The notes under the pieces were generated by a model, which worked only from the letters and a program-made list of their open reading frames with translations, was not told the origin of the DNA and did no database searches. Shown one piece after another: positions 46,801 to 55,868 of a DNA stretch of 64,000 bases (the stretch's first letter is position 1; each line of letters begins with the position of its first letter). This DNA comes from Mucilaginibacter saanensis. GTDB taxonomy: Bacteria > Bacteroidota > Bacteroidia > Sphingobacteriales > Sphingobacteriaceae. A program made the position numbers and the translations under genes. The DNA lies in NCBI RefSeq assembly GCF_014200575.1, contig NZ_JACHBZ010000002.1, positions 558,001 to 622,000 on the forward strand, written 5' to 3'.

Positions 46801-47844
46801 CAACTGATGATCATAAGCATCTAAAATAGCTGAGGTTCTTTGTTTTAAATAGCTTTTAAAGGGCAGCTCTCTATTAGGATAGCTGCGTAAGGCTAAAAGA
46901 TTAACGCAATGCCCAACAAGGCGGTAATTGCCTGTAGCTGATTGCCCTGCAGCTGGCAGGCCCAGAATAATTTCGTCCTGGCCTGTTAGTCGTTGTAAAA
47001 ATATTTCAAACGCGGCTAATAACGTGGTAACAAAGCTGCTGCCATTGGCTTTGCCCAGTTTTTTAAGGGCGACAACTAAATCGCCGTTCAGCGCAAAATC
47101 ATCCCGGTGGCTTTTAAAGGTGCGTACCGCAGGTCTGGGTAAATCTGTAGGTATATTTAAAAGATGGCTGCTGTCTTTAAATTGGTCAAGCCAATAGGCT
47201 TCAGTTTCCTTGTAAGCGGTGCTGTGTTCAAAAGCTCGCTGTTCTGCCGAGTAGCCACTGAAAAGGGGAGCAGGGGGCAATTGTATATTTTCATGATTGA
47301 TATATGAATTATACAATTTGCTTAAATCCTGCATCATGATGCCTATTGACCATCCGTCACATGCAATGTGATGTGCGATAAATGTCAAACGGTATTCATT
47401 GGCGGTTAATTTGAGCAGCGAAGTTTTAAATAATGGCCCTGTAACCAGGTTAAATGGCGTTAAGGCTATCTGCTGATTTTGATTTTCAATAAATGCCTGC
47501 TGACCGGCGACAGATTGTGCTGAAATATCCTGATAATCAATTTCAAGAGATAGCTCCTTGTAAACACAAATATATTTACCATCGGCACTAAAACATGATC
47601 GTAATGCCTCATGCCTGTTGCTGATAGCCTGCAATGCCCTGAGCATAGCATCATGGTGAAATGTACCGTGTAGCAGCAGGGAGAAAGATTCATTATAGGC
47701 ACAATTAGCCTCGTCACCGCCAATAAGGCATGATGTCCATATTTCCAGTTGTGATTCCGTAGCCGGAGCTAAGTTCGATAACTCGGGTCCTGAAAACGGA
47801 TCAAATTCTACTGGATTTATATCGTATGTATAAATATTATCCAA
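43816..47844 (-). CDS. Nonribosomal peptide synthetase, C-A-PCP-TE
   Basis: A 1342-aa terminal module. Condensation domain about residues 25-460, with the active-site HHIACDG near 156. Adenylation domain about 485-970 (YILYTSGSTG near 630); the read-out specificity residues are D, I, L, Q, I, G, V, V, W, K, closest to the glycine code. PCP near 990-1060 with FFELGGHSL (Ser about 1024). Thioesterase about 1080-1340 with GYSFGG (Ser about 1155), an Asp in MLAMFDTY and His in PGEHNS. The only start is TTG at 47844, one base after the upstream gene's TGA, because a stop lies close upstream in frame. It should condense the upstream beta-amino acyl chain with glycine and release it. Confidence 0.93.
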   Translation of the reverse strand: MDNIYTYDINPVEFDPFSGPELSNLAPATESQLEIWTSCLIGGDEANCAYNESFSLLLHGTFHHDAMLRALQAISNRHEALRSCFSADGKYICVYKELSLEIDYQDISAQSVAGQQAFIENQNQQIALTPFNLVTGPLFKTSLLKLTANEYRLTFIAHHIACDGWSIGIMMQDLSKLYNSYINHENIQLPPAPLFSGYSAEQRAFEHSTAYKETEAYWLDQFKDSSHLLNIPTDLPRPAVRTFKSHRDDFALNGDLVVALKKLGKANGSSFVTTLLAAFEIFLQRLTGQDEIILGLPAAGQSATGNYRLVGHCVNLLALRSYPNRELPFKSYLKQRTSAILDAYDHQLYTFGSLLKSLNIPRDASRIPLVPVMFNIDMGMDDDVQFNALQHHLISNPRAYESFELFVNISGRDEALILEWSYNTQLFTASGIRNMMDDFEFLLQQLVNNPDILIGDIPVKNFGELTNQLSEWNDTASLYPKDKALHQIISERAQQYSNHIAVKFADQTLTYKQLNERANQLATLLINEGVKKGDKVAFALSRSAEMVVIMLAIMKTGATYVPVDPQFPLNRINYMLNDSGAVLLLTSEDYKKRYQSNAKELLVEQIWPQLNHQPVNDINVDVSGDDLVYILYTSGSTGMPKGVQIAHHNLVNFLYSMQKAPGITAADKLLAVTTVSFDISGLELFLPLLSGAQIIIADSTKAKDGRALLDIIKTEGVTIMQATPYTWRIMLEAGWDKSTPLKVICGGEALPKELAEKITSRAASLWNVYGPTETTVWSTVKQIKADDSLITIGRPIDNTSIYILDKYLNPLAPGTAGEIYIGGDGVAKGYLNQPLLTAEKFVPDPFSKIPGAKIYRTGDLGKFMDDGEIECLGRVDAQIKIRGYRIETGEIEYQLVNEYNIKEAVVLARPDKNGIAKLVAYIVVKDKYLTEHEADQVKAWRISLKAELPDYMVPDDLIIVPAMPLTPNGKIDKKALADQNTKLAESAHIYIAPRTDVEKLVADIWSEFLAIKNIGIYDNFFELGGHSLIAVQVMTRIEKLTGKRLPLAALFENSTIEKLALMLEMDGKSIVWDSLVPIKPSGNKMPLYIVHGAGLNVLLFNTLASGMDADQPVYGLQAKGLNGIDEPLSNIVDIAAHYNASIMEQNPNGPYALAGYSFGGIIAFEMAKQFKAQGKEVKMLAMFDTYAYRSPFYDPWLTMQIKRGKFFARKLQYNLSFPNGFTNTIAHSGKVAKRGITKILWKLFKDEKQEGFFGYSNKIDEMNIIAEKRYKLEPIDVTVELFRAENHTFYMDDFEHLGWKPYALNGVNIHKIPGEHNSIFKSPNDKMFASILQNCLNDSAKK

Positions 47845-47845
47845 A

Positions 47846-50800
47846 TCAGTTACTGCTAAATTTTACCTGTAAATATTTACCCGGGTTGTTTTCGTCATTA
47901 ATAAACCAGCCAGGATTTCCATCCTTATCCCTGCCAAGTCTTGCACCCGGAACAGGTGGATCGGTTGGCAAACCCGCTTGGCCATTACTTGCAGTTTTTG
48001 GTTTATCCACAGGTATAAATCCTGATGCAATCAACTCTGAAATACTTTCGCTGAAAGCATTTATAATCTGATCAATTTCATTATCGGTATGTGCCGCGGT
48101 TAAAAAGCAAGGGAAAAGATCCCAGATATGGATGCCCTTTAATCGCATCAGCGTAAATAATAGTTCGCCATAAGCTAACTCATACTTGAACTTTATCTTC
48201 CATAACGAACCAAAGTAAGGGATATATAGCGGCAGGCACTCTTGCTCGCATATATTATTTAACGCATCGGCCAAACGTTTTGTACTGGCGTTTAAGCGCT
48301 CCTGTAATGCTGCACCTTGCTCTTTCATATATAGCAGAGTAGCTCTGCCTGCGGCAAGTGCCAACGGATGACGTACAAATGTTCCGGCAAAATACGTTAC
48401 ACCAGCCTCAGGACTTGAATCGTCTCCGAATTGCCAGTTACCACCATCCAGCGCATCCATATATTTACTGATACCTGCAATGGCGCCAATCGGCATACCA
48501 CCACCTATTACTTTTCCATAGGTTCCCAAATCGGCCTTAATTCCGAAAAGCGCCTGCGCACCACCCTGATGCATCCGGAAACCGGATATTACTTCGTCAA
48601 ATATTAAAACTGTATCAGATTGCCGGGTTATCTCTCTTACTTTTTTCAGGAAAGCAACCGGCTGAAATTCCGGACGCCTGCTTTGTACCGGTTCAACCAA
48701 AACGGCCGCCAGTTCATGAGCTCTTTCTGCAATTATTTTCAGTGATTCTTCTGTGCCGTAATCTAATATGAGCATATTTTGAACCACCTCGGGCATAATG
48801 CCTGGCGCGGCAGGTACGGTTTTTAATTTTTTGGTTCCACGAACAATTACTTCGTCATTGATGCCGTGGTATGAACCACTGAATGCTACAATAAGGGAGC
48901 GGCCGGTAACTGTACGAGCTACACGCATAGCACCTAAAACAGCTTCTGAACCTGTATTACAGAGTGCCGAACGGTCAAAGTTGGTAAACTCACAAATCAG
49001 CTTGCAAACCTCACCAGCCAATTCATGTTGCGGGCCAATCTCATAGCCCTTTTCAACCTGTTCAAGTACTGCTTTTTTGAGTACGTCTGTTTGATAACCT
49101 AAAAAGTTTGATCCAAAACCATTGAGCGCATCAATGTATTCGTTACCATCAATATCCCAAACATGGCTACCCTTTGAACGGTTTACCACAAGTGGGTACA
49201 CTACTTCCTTGGTTAAAGGCCTGAAACCGCTTACTACTCTTGGATCGGCCATATAAGACCTGTCTTTTTGCGTTTGGGCTTTACTGCTTTTTGTTTTGTT
49301 GTTGTATTGAACAGTGAGTTCCTTTAAAAATGTCGACTGTTTCTCATCCAATATCAAAGTTTGTTTTTCGATACGGGCAGTTGCACCAAAAGGTTTTTTT
49401 ATTTCGATCTGCTCTTCAGGGGTAAGGTCATAGGTTATGGACTGTGGTTTTGCCGGGGCTACAACCGGGGCCAGAGTACTATGATTTTGAACTACAGGTG
49501 ATTGTGTGCCACCGTTTTGTATAAGTGCCAGCTGGTTGGTTAATAACTGCAACTGTTGTGATATCAGCCCGATAATAAGTTCGTTGTTATTAGCACCGTT
49601 ATTTATAGGAGCCTGGATATTAAACGCTTGCGGAGGTACTGCTGCTACCGGTTCTGGTGCAACAGTCTCGGGTTTAAATACATCCGCAGCAAGATTGGCA
49701 TCAAGATAGGTAGCCAGTAATTGCAGGCTGTTATACTCCTCAAATAATTTTCTGAAGGTTATGGATATGTTGAATGTCTTTTTAAGATTGGTTGCTATTT
49801 GTGTTAATGAAAGTGAATCGAAACCAATCTCCATAAAACTCAAGCCAGTATTGGCGGCATCAATTTCAATGCCTGCTGCATCTTCAAATATTTCTTTAAG
49901 TTTATTAATTAAAATATCTTTTCTCATCGGCATAATTTGGGGGCTTGTTGTTTGTGATATAAATGCATCAGATGCGGTTTCAGGTGTATTTATTACTATA
50001 GGCGGCTCAAGCCAGTATCGTTTATGATCAAAGGCGTAAGTAGGCAGGTCTATTTTTTTATTGTTTTGGTTTTTATAAAATGCTTCCCAGTCAGGTTCAA
50101 TTCCGTTTAGCCATAGTTGCCCTAATGTTTTTAATAAGGAATAACCTTCGGTAAGGATTTCACTTTTCTCAAATCCTGCGCATACCGCTAATGATTTATT
50201 GGTGGTATGCTGGCGGGTTAAGGTTGCTAATACCGCTCCCGGACCAACTTCCAGAAATAGACGATTGTCGCTTTCCTGTAATGTATCCAGAGCATCAGCA
50301 AACCGAACAGTTTTACGCAAATGCTGTGCCCAATATGTCGGGTCGGTTGCTTCCGCCTCACTCATCCAGGTGCCGGTTACTGTTGATACAATTGGCTTTA
50401 CCGGTTGATTCAGTTGAATTGATCTTACTACTGTTTCAAACGGAGCAATAACATCGTCCATCATTGCCGAATGAAAGGCGTGGCTGGTATTTAACAAACG
50501 CGCAGGTATACTTTTTTCTGACAACGCATCGGCAAATTTATTGATCAGCTCATCCGGACCGGCCACTACACACAATTTACGGCTGTTAATAGCTGCAATT
50601 GATAACCCGGCCGGTAATAACAAAAACAATTCATCAGCGGGTAACCTTACTGATAACATGCTGCCTACAGGAGCCTGGTTTACTAACCGGGCTCTTTCAG
50701 AAATGAGTATTAAAGCATCATTTAAACTAAATACCCCGGCTAAATGTGCTGCTACAAATTCGCCTATGCTATGTCCGGCTAAAACTTCGGGCTGTATGCC

Positions 50801-53800
50801 GTAGCTCATCCATAATTTTGCCATCGCATATTCTAAGATGAATATGGCGGGTTGTGCGTAAAGGGTTTGTTTTATTTTTTCCTGAGCATTGTCGTCCGGT
50901 GTGTTTGGATACATGATGTCAAGCAGGTTTTCATGTATAGTTCCTTTTAATAAATCCATACATTCATTTACCGCGGCTGCAAAAACAGGTTCATTCTGAT
51001 ACAGATCCCGGCCCATGCCGGCATATTGCGATCCTTGCCCCGGGAACATGAACACTATTCCGGTAGCTTTTGTCTTTAAGTTTTTTACAGATGATTGATC
51101 CGGTTCTGTGGTATTTAATTTAACCAATATATCATGGTTGTTTTCTGCAATAATAAATCTGCGGAAATTAAAATCGGCCCTGGTAGTTTGTAAGGTAAAG
51201 GCTATATCGTTCAAATCAGTATCCTGATGTTCAATGATATGATCGCTTAGTTTTTTAGCGTAATTATTGACACTGTTTTGGTTTTTTGCCGACCACGTAA
51301 TTAACTTTAAAGGTTTATCTATGGTTGTTTTTGCAGGCGTATTTTCAAACTCTTCTAAAACCACATGCACATTGGTGCCGCCAACACCAAACGAGCTAAC
51401 CCCGGCGCGTCTTATGGTATCGGTATCCCAAGGTGTCAATTGGGCGTTTACATAAAATGGACTATTGGCAATATCGATATTGGGGTTAATCTGGTCGTAA
51501 AATAATGATGGCGGTATTTGACGATTGCGTAGAGCTAAAACTGTTTTGATAAGCCCTGCCGCACCCGAAGCAGCCGTAAGGTGCCCCATATTGCTTTTTA
51601 CAGATCCTATTGCACAGAATTGTTTTTTGTTCTGCGGGCCGAAAGCAAGGCTTAAACCTTCTATTTCTATAGGATCGCCGAGCGGAGTGGCTGTGCCGTG
51701 TGCCTCAACGTAACTAATAGTTGCCGCCTCGATACCCGCATCATCAATAGCCATGGCTATTGCACCAGCTTGTCCGCGCGCACTCGGACCACCAAAACTG
51801 CTTTTACCGGCACCGTCATTGTTTACACCTATTCCTTTTATTACACCTAAAATGGTATCTCCATCGCGTTTGGCATCTTCCAGATTTTTTAACAGCACTA
51901 CGCCTGCGCCATCACTGAAAACTGTTCCGGTTGCCTGTACATCAAAGGGACGGCAATGACCATCGGCGCTCATAATAGAGCCCTCTTCATACAGGTGCCC
52001 GCTTTTTATGGGTGATGTAACGGATGCCGCACCGGCGAGTGCAACACTACATTGTCCATCGCGAATGCTGCTTACAGCTTGTGTTACCGCTAACAGGGCA
52101 GTAGAGCAGGCAGCATAAACGGCAACTGCCGGCCCCTGTAAATTTAACTGATAGGCGGTACGGGTGGCTATATAATCTTTTTCGTTTAATAACCTTACCT
52201 GAAAGTGGCCGGTACGCTCCACCAGTTCGGGGTTGGTTAATACATTGTTGTTGTAATAGGTGTTGTATCCGCAGCCTGCAAAAACACCCACAGTCCCGCT
52301 ATATTTTTGTGGTAGGTGACCTGTTTTTTCAAGTACTTCCCAGGCTATTTCTAAAAATATGCGTTGTTGCGGATCCATTAATTCCGCAGCCCTTGGATTA
52401 AAACCAAAAAACTCAGCGTCAAATTCATCTGCTTTATCAATGATTCCTCTGGCTCTCACGTAGGCAGAATCATTTTTAACACTGGCCGGAATATATTTAT
52501 CTAACTCATTCTGGCTAAAGAAACTGGTTGTTTCTCTGCCTTCGATTAATAATTGCCAAAACTCATCAATGGTATTAGCTCCCGGAAAACGGCCTGCCAT
52601 ACCAACAATGGCAACATCCCGGTTAGCGTTATGATCTTTATTTTTTTGTGACAATGGGAGAAAAGTCGTTTCATTAGAGCCACTTAAAAAACTTACCAAT
52701 CCGCTAATAGTTGGGTATTGGTATAGTTTAGTTATCGGTACTTCGAGGTTATATTGCTGTTTTAATTGGGCAACTGTTTTTAATGCCAGCAAGGAGTTAC
52801 CGCCAAGTTGAAAAAAGTCATCGTCCAATCCTATCTTGTCTAATTGCGTGAGGCTCATCCACACGGCAGTGATGTTTTTTTCAAGCGCTGTTAACGGAGC
52901 CCTGTAAAGCACGGATAGCTCAGGCCGATCCATACCTGGTTGAGGTAAGGCCTTCCTGTCAACCTTGCCACTGGTGGTTTTGGGAAGTTCCTGAAGCCAT
53001 ACATAGGCGGAAGGTAACATAAAATCGGGCAATTGATGTTCCAGGCTTTTGCGTACACTATCTGTATTTTGCTGATTGTTGGAAGCAACCAGATAGGCTA
53101 TTAGGCGTTTTTGACCGGCAGCATCTTCGCGGGCTATTACTACAGCCTGCTGAATGTTTTCGAGTTGATTTAATAATACCTCAATTTCGCCCAATTCAAC
53201 CCGGTTACCCCTGATCTTTACCTGCGTATCCTTGCGGCCTAAATATTCAATATTACCATCCGGCATATAACGGGCCAGATCACCGGTGCGATAAATACGA
53301 ACAATGTTATCCGCAGATTCCTGCAAGTTAACAAATTTTTCAGCGGTAAGATCGGGCTTGTTTAAATATCCCTCGGCAAGACTTATTCCGGCAACACATA
53401 GTTCGCCTGTTTCGCCATACGGTAAATTGTTCAGACTTTCATCAAGTATCAGGATCTCAGTATCGTCAATAGCAATTCCGATAGGGGGCAGGGCAGGCCA
53501 AAGGGCAGCATCACCATCTAATTTAAGTTGGGTTACCACATGCGTTTCTGTAGGGCCGTACTGGTTATATAAAACGCAGTTGGGTAAGGCATTGAAGAAA
53601 CTGATAATCTGCGGGGTTATTTTCAACTGCTCACCGGCTGTCATTATTTCCTGTAAACAAGAGGGAATATGTTGGTGGGCAATGGCGGCTTCTGTTAAAT
53701 ATTGGAGCACCACAAAAGGCAGAAATATCCTGTTTATTGAATAGGCTTCAATATACTGCAGTAGTTTAACAGGGTCAATCCTTAAATCGTCGGCAATAAG

Positions 53801-54505
53801 TATCAGGGTACCGCCAGTTGTTAGCGTGGCAAATATTTCCTGAAAAGACACGTCAAAACTCAAGGGCGCAAACTGCAATGTGTTTATGCCCGTAGCTGAA
53901 ACTGAGTTATCCCGCTGCCATAAAAGCAGATTGCTTAAGGCAGCGTGGCCCATTACAACACCCTTAGGAGTTCCGGTTGATCCAGATGTGTACAACACAT
54001 AAGCATCGCCTTGTTTTAATGGTGTTATTGATTCGCTTTCCTGATATTCACCATCGCTCCACAAAATATTAACCGGCAGTGGTTCAAATAAACCTTGCTG
54101 TGTTTTGGTAACCAGGCAAGTATCAATGCCGGAGTCTATGATGATCTGTTCCAGGCGTTCCTGCGGGTACTCAGGATCAAGCGGTAAATATGCTTTGCCT
54201 GCCTTTAATATGGCCAGAACACTTATTACAGTTTCAACACTGCGATAGGTGCTTACACCGATTATAGCTGAATTTGGCGATTGCGCAATTATGGCTGCAG
54301 CTAAATTGTTTGCCTTTTGGTCGAGTTGATTGTAGGTGAGCTTATTGCTGCCATAAATAACAGCAATAACATCAGGAGTTTTACTTAGCTGATGCTCAAA
54401 TAATTGATGGATCAAAAAGGTATGATCTATACCCTCTGTTGATACGTTGCCGCTATTGATATTCATTAACTTGATAAGGTTGGCTAACTGTAAAGGCCTA
54501 ACCAT
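47846..54505 (-). CDS. Hybrid NRPS-PKS-aminotransferase megasynthase, A-PCP-KS-AT-ACP-AMT
   Basis: A 2219-aa loading and extension protein. The A domain (about residues 30-515) lacks a preceding C domain; specificity residues read D, V, Q, F, M, A, Q, V, V, K, nearest to proline codes. PCP has LGGNSLLAL (Ser about 570). The KS (from about 628) has active Cys in AACSTALL (about 800), with HGTATPLGD and NMGH histidines. AT has GHSIGE (about 1246) and HAFH (about 1342), indicating malonyl-CoA. ACP has GFDSLSL (about 1563). A Pro/Ala/Gln-rich linker leads to a PLP class III aminotransferase (about 1720-2150) with FDEVISGF and the Lys in GKVIGGG. There is no KR domain, so the beta-keto group should be converted directly to an amine, as in MycA-type synthases. 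Confidence 0.95.
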   Translation of the reverse strand: MVRPLQLANLIKLMNINSGNVSTEGIDHTFLIHQLFEHQLSKTPDVIAVIYGSNKLTYNQLDQKANNLAAAIIAQSPNSAIIGVSTYRSVETVISVLAILKAGKAYLPLDPEYPQERLEQIIIDSGIDTCLVTKTQQGLFEPLPVNILWSDGEYQESESITPLKQGDAYVLYTSGSTGTPKGVVMGHAALSNLLLWQRDNSVSATGINTLQFAPLSFDVSFQEIFATLTTGGTLILIADDLRIDPVKLLQYIEAYSINRIFLPFVVLQYLTEAAIAHQHIPSCLQEIMTAGEQLKITPQIISFFNALPNCVLYNQYGPTETHVVTQLKLDGDAALWPALPPIGIAIDDTEILILDESLNNLPYGETGELCVAGISLAEGYLNKPDLTAEKFVNLQESADNIVRIYRTGDLARYMPDGNIEYLGRKDTQVKIRGNRVELGEIEVLLNQLENIQQAVVIAREDAAGQKRLIAYLVASNNQQNTDSVRKSLEHQLPDFMLPSAYVWLQELPKTTSGKVDRKALPQPGMDRPELSVLYRAPLTALEKNITAVWMSLTQLDKIGLDDDFFQLGGNSLLALKTVAQLKQQYNLEVPITKLYQYPTISGLVSFLSGSNETTFLPLSQKNKDHNANRDVAIVGMAGRFPGANTIDEFWQLLIEGRETTSFFSQNELDKYIPASVKNDSAYVRARGIIDKADEFDAEFFGFNPRAAELMDPQQRIFLEIAWEVLEKTGHLPQKYSGTVGVFAGCGYNTYYNNNVLTNPELVERTGHFQVRLLNEKDYIATRTAYQLNLQGPAVAVYAACSTALLAVTQAVSSIRDGQCSVALAGAASVTSPIKSGHLYEEGSIMSADGHCRPFDVQATGTVFSDGAGVVLLKNLEDAKRDGDTILGVIKGIGVNNDGAGKSSFGGPSARGQAGAIAMAIDDAGIEAATISYVEAHGTATPLGDPIEIEGLSLAFGPQNKKQFCAIGSVKSNMGHLTAASGAAGLIKTVLALRNRQIPPSLFYDQINPNIDIANSPFYVNAQLTPWDTDTIRRAGVSSFGVGGTNVHVVLEEFENTPAKTTIDKPLKLITWSAKNQNSVNNYAKKLSDHIIEHQDTDLNDIAFTLQTTRADFNFRRFIIAENNHDILVKLNTTEPDQSSVKNLKTKATGIVFMFPGQGSQYAGMGRDLYQNEPVFAAAVNECMDLLKGTIHENLLDIMYPNTPDDNAQEKIKQTLYAQPAIFILEYAMAKLWMSYGIQPEVLAGHSIGEFVAAHLAGVFSLNDALILISERARLVNQAPVGSMLSVRLPADELFLLLPAGLSIAAINSRKLCVVAGPDELINKFADALSEKSIPARLLNTSHAFHSAMMDDVIAPFETVVRSIQLNQPVKPIVSTVTGTWMSEAEATDPTYWAQHLRKTVRFADALDTLQESDNRLFLEVGPGAVLATLTRQHTTNKSLAVCAGFEKSEILTEGYSLLKTLGQLWLNGIEPDWEAFYKNQNNKKIDLPTYAFDHKRYWLEPPIVINTPETASDAFISQTTSPQIMPMRKDILINKLKEIFEDAAGIEIDAANTGLSFMEIGFDSLSLTQIATNLKKTFNISITFRKLFEEYNSLQLLATYLDANLAADVFKPETVAPEPVAAVPPQAFNIQAPINNGANNNELIIGLISQQLQLLTNQLALIQNGGTQSPVVQNHSTLAPVVAPAKPQSITYDLTPEEQIEIKKPFGATARIEKQTLILDEKQSTFLKELTVQYNNKTKSSKAQTQKDRSYMADPRVVSGFRPLTKEVVYPLVVNRSKGSHVWDIDGNEYIDALNGFGSNFLGYQTDVLKKAVLEQVEKGYEIGPQHELAGEVCKLICEFTNFDRSALCNTGSEAVLGAMRVARTVTGRSLIVAFSGSYHGINDEVIVRGTKKLKTVPAAPGIMPEVVQNMLILDYGTEESLKIIAERAHELAAVLVEPVQSRRPEFQPVAFLKKVREITRQSDTVLIFDEVISGFRMHQGGAQALFGIKADLGTYGKVIGGGMPIGAIAGISKYMDALDGGNWQFGDDSSPEAGVTYFAGTFVRHPLALAAGRATLLYMKEQGAALQERLNASTKRLADALNNICEQECLPLYIPYFGSLWKIKFKYELAYGELLFTLMRLKGIHIWDLFPCFLTAAHTDNEIDQIINAFSESISELIASGFIPVDKPKTASNGQAGLPTDPPVPGARLGRDKDGNPGWFINDENNPGKYLQVKFSSN

Positions 54506-54692
54506 TTTTTATTATTGGTTTTTAAAGCTTGTTGCAGGAACTTTAAATCAGTTCAAGATAGTAATTTTTACGTTTTTATATATGCTTTCTGTTTTAACTA
54601 AAGAAATAAAATTAATTATATGTTTGTTTAATTTAATATAAAATAAATTAACTCTATAGCTTGTATTTGTTGAGTTTTAAATTAATTGTTAA

Positions 54693-55868
54693 CTATTGCT
54701 TCCGCTGAACCTTTTCCCAAACCGCACTTTGCTTACTTGTAAAATATCTGATAATACCTGCCAAAACCGCATAATTCATTACGCAAAAATAATATGGTAT
54801 AAATAATACTTTAATCCGGAGTTGTTTTTTCTCCATAATAAAGCCCAATAATGCTAACACATAAAATGCCACTTGTGCAAATAACAATACCTGGTATCCG
54901 GTTGAGCCGGGTTCAAGAGCCAGTATAAAGTTCAGAACAAGTGATAATAGGAGCAGGAAGGGGGTAACCGTCCACCTTAAAACACGATGGCTAACGTATT
55001 GAAATGAAAGTACAGGATATGGAAACGGATTAAATAAGCTCTTTAACCTTAAAATAGACTGTATGCCCCCTGCGGCTATTCTGATCTTTCTCTTAAGCTC
55101 TTCAGATACATTTTCTGAGGCAGTTTCTGTAGCATAAGCTTCGGGTTCATAAACAATACGGAAGCCCTTTTTTGCTATTAGCATCGAAATCATAAAGTCG
55201 TCAAGTACAGTATCTGCCGGAACAGCCTGGTATAGCGATCGTCTCACGCTAAATAGTTCGCCAGCGGCGCCAACAACTGAATAAAGCTCAGAGTCCCATT
55301 TTTTTAACGCCGATTCATATTTCCAGTAAAAACCTTCGCCTGCGGCGCTTGCATCTGCATTTTCGTCAAAGTGCACACGCTTTTCGCCTGCAACTGCGCC
55401 TACGGTATTGTTGGCGTAATGCCTGCATATTTTAATGAGTGCATCTTTATTTAAGAAAGTGTTGGCATCGGTAAACACAACAGCATCAGTATCTACATAC
55501 TCCATAGCTCGGTGTATGGCTGCAATTTTACCGGCACGTTGGGGCTGGTGTAGCAACTGTATTTGCGGGTACTGAGCTATGATCTCCGGTGTATTATCTG
55601 AAGATCCATCGGTTATAAAAAGTATCTTCAGTTTTTGTGCCGGATAATTTAGCAAAAGGCTATTGGCTATTTTTTCTTTAATAAAATCTTGCTCGTTATA
55701 GGCAGCAACAACCAGCGTACAAGTTGGTAAGGTATCGATACCATTAGCAATAGTTTGTTTTTTACCCTTAACTATCCGTTTAAGGCGAATAATGGCATAT
55801 AAAAGTACTCCATAACCGGCAAAGGTGTAAAAAACAATAATCAGGCTTAATAGTAAAATAATTTTCAT
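54693..55868 (-). CDS. Membrane family 2 glycosyltransferase
   Basis: A 391-aa GT2 with an N-terminal helix (about residues 3-22), a cytoplasmic catalytic domain and three or four C-terminal helices. Motifs are TLVVAAYNEQDFI, ITDGSSDNT, VFTDANTFLNKD (DxD-like) and VLDDFMISM (acceptor-side Asp). The later KRKIRIAAGG takes the place of QxxRW. This topology is common in processive or polymerising glycosyltransferases. It overlaps the upstream GT gene by 4 bases and lies 187 bases before the hybrid synthase; that gap is very AT-rich and I recognise no clear promoter in it. Confidence 0.9.
   Translation of the reverse strand: MKIILLLSLIIVFYTFAGYGVLLYAIIRLKRIVKGKKQTIANGIDTLPTCTLVVAAYNEQDFIKEKIANSLLLNYPAQKLKILFITDGSSDNTPEIIAQYPQIQLLHQPQRAGKIAAIHRAMEYVDTDAVVFTDANTFLNKDALIKICRHYANNTVGAVAGEKRVHFDENADASAAGEGFYWKYESALKKWDSELYSVVGAAGELFSVRRSLYQAVPADTVLDDFMISMLIAKKGFRIVYEPEAYATETASENVSEELKRKIRIAAGGIQSILRLKSLFNPFPYPVLSFQYVSHRVLRWTVTPFLLLLSLVLNFILALEPGSTGYQVLLFAQVAFYVLALLGFIMEKKQLRIKVLFIPYYFCVMNYAVLAGIIRYFTSKQSAVWEKVQRKQ

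Noticed and set aside
51267..51959. Several 60-70 aa + strand frames inside the KS domain
   Set aside because: They are antisense shadows of a highly conserved catalytic domain.
53304..53744. A 146-aa + strand reading frame inside the hybrid megasynthase
   Set aside because: It is antisense to the conserved A domain and carries no domain signature.
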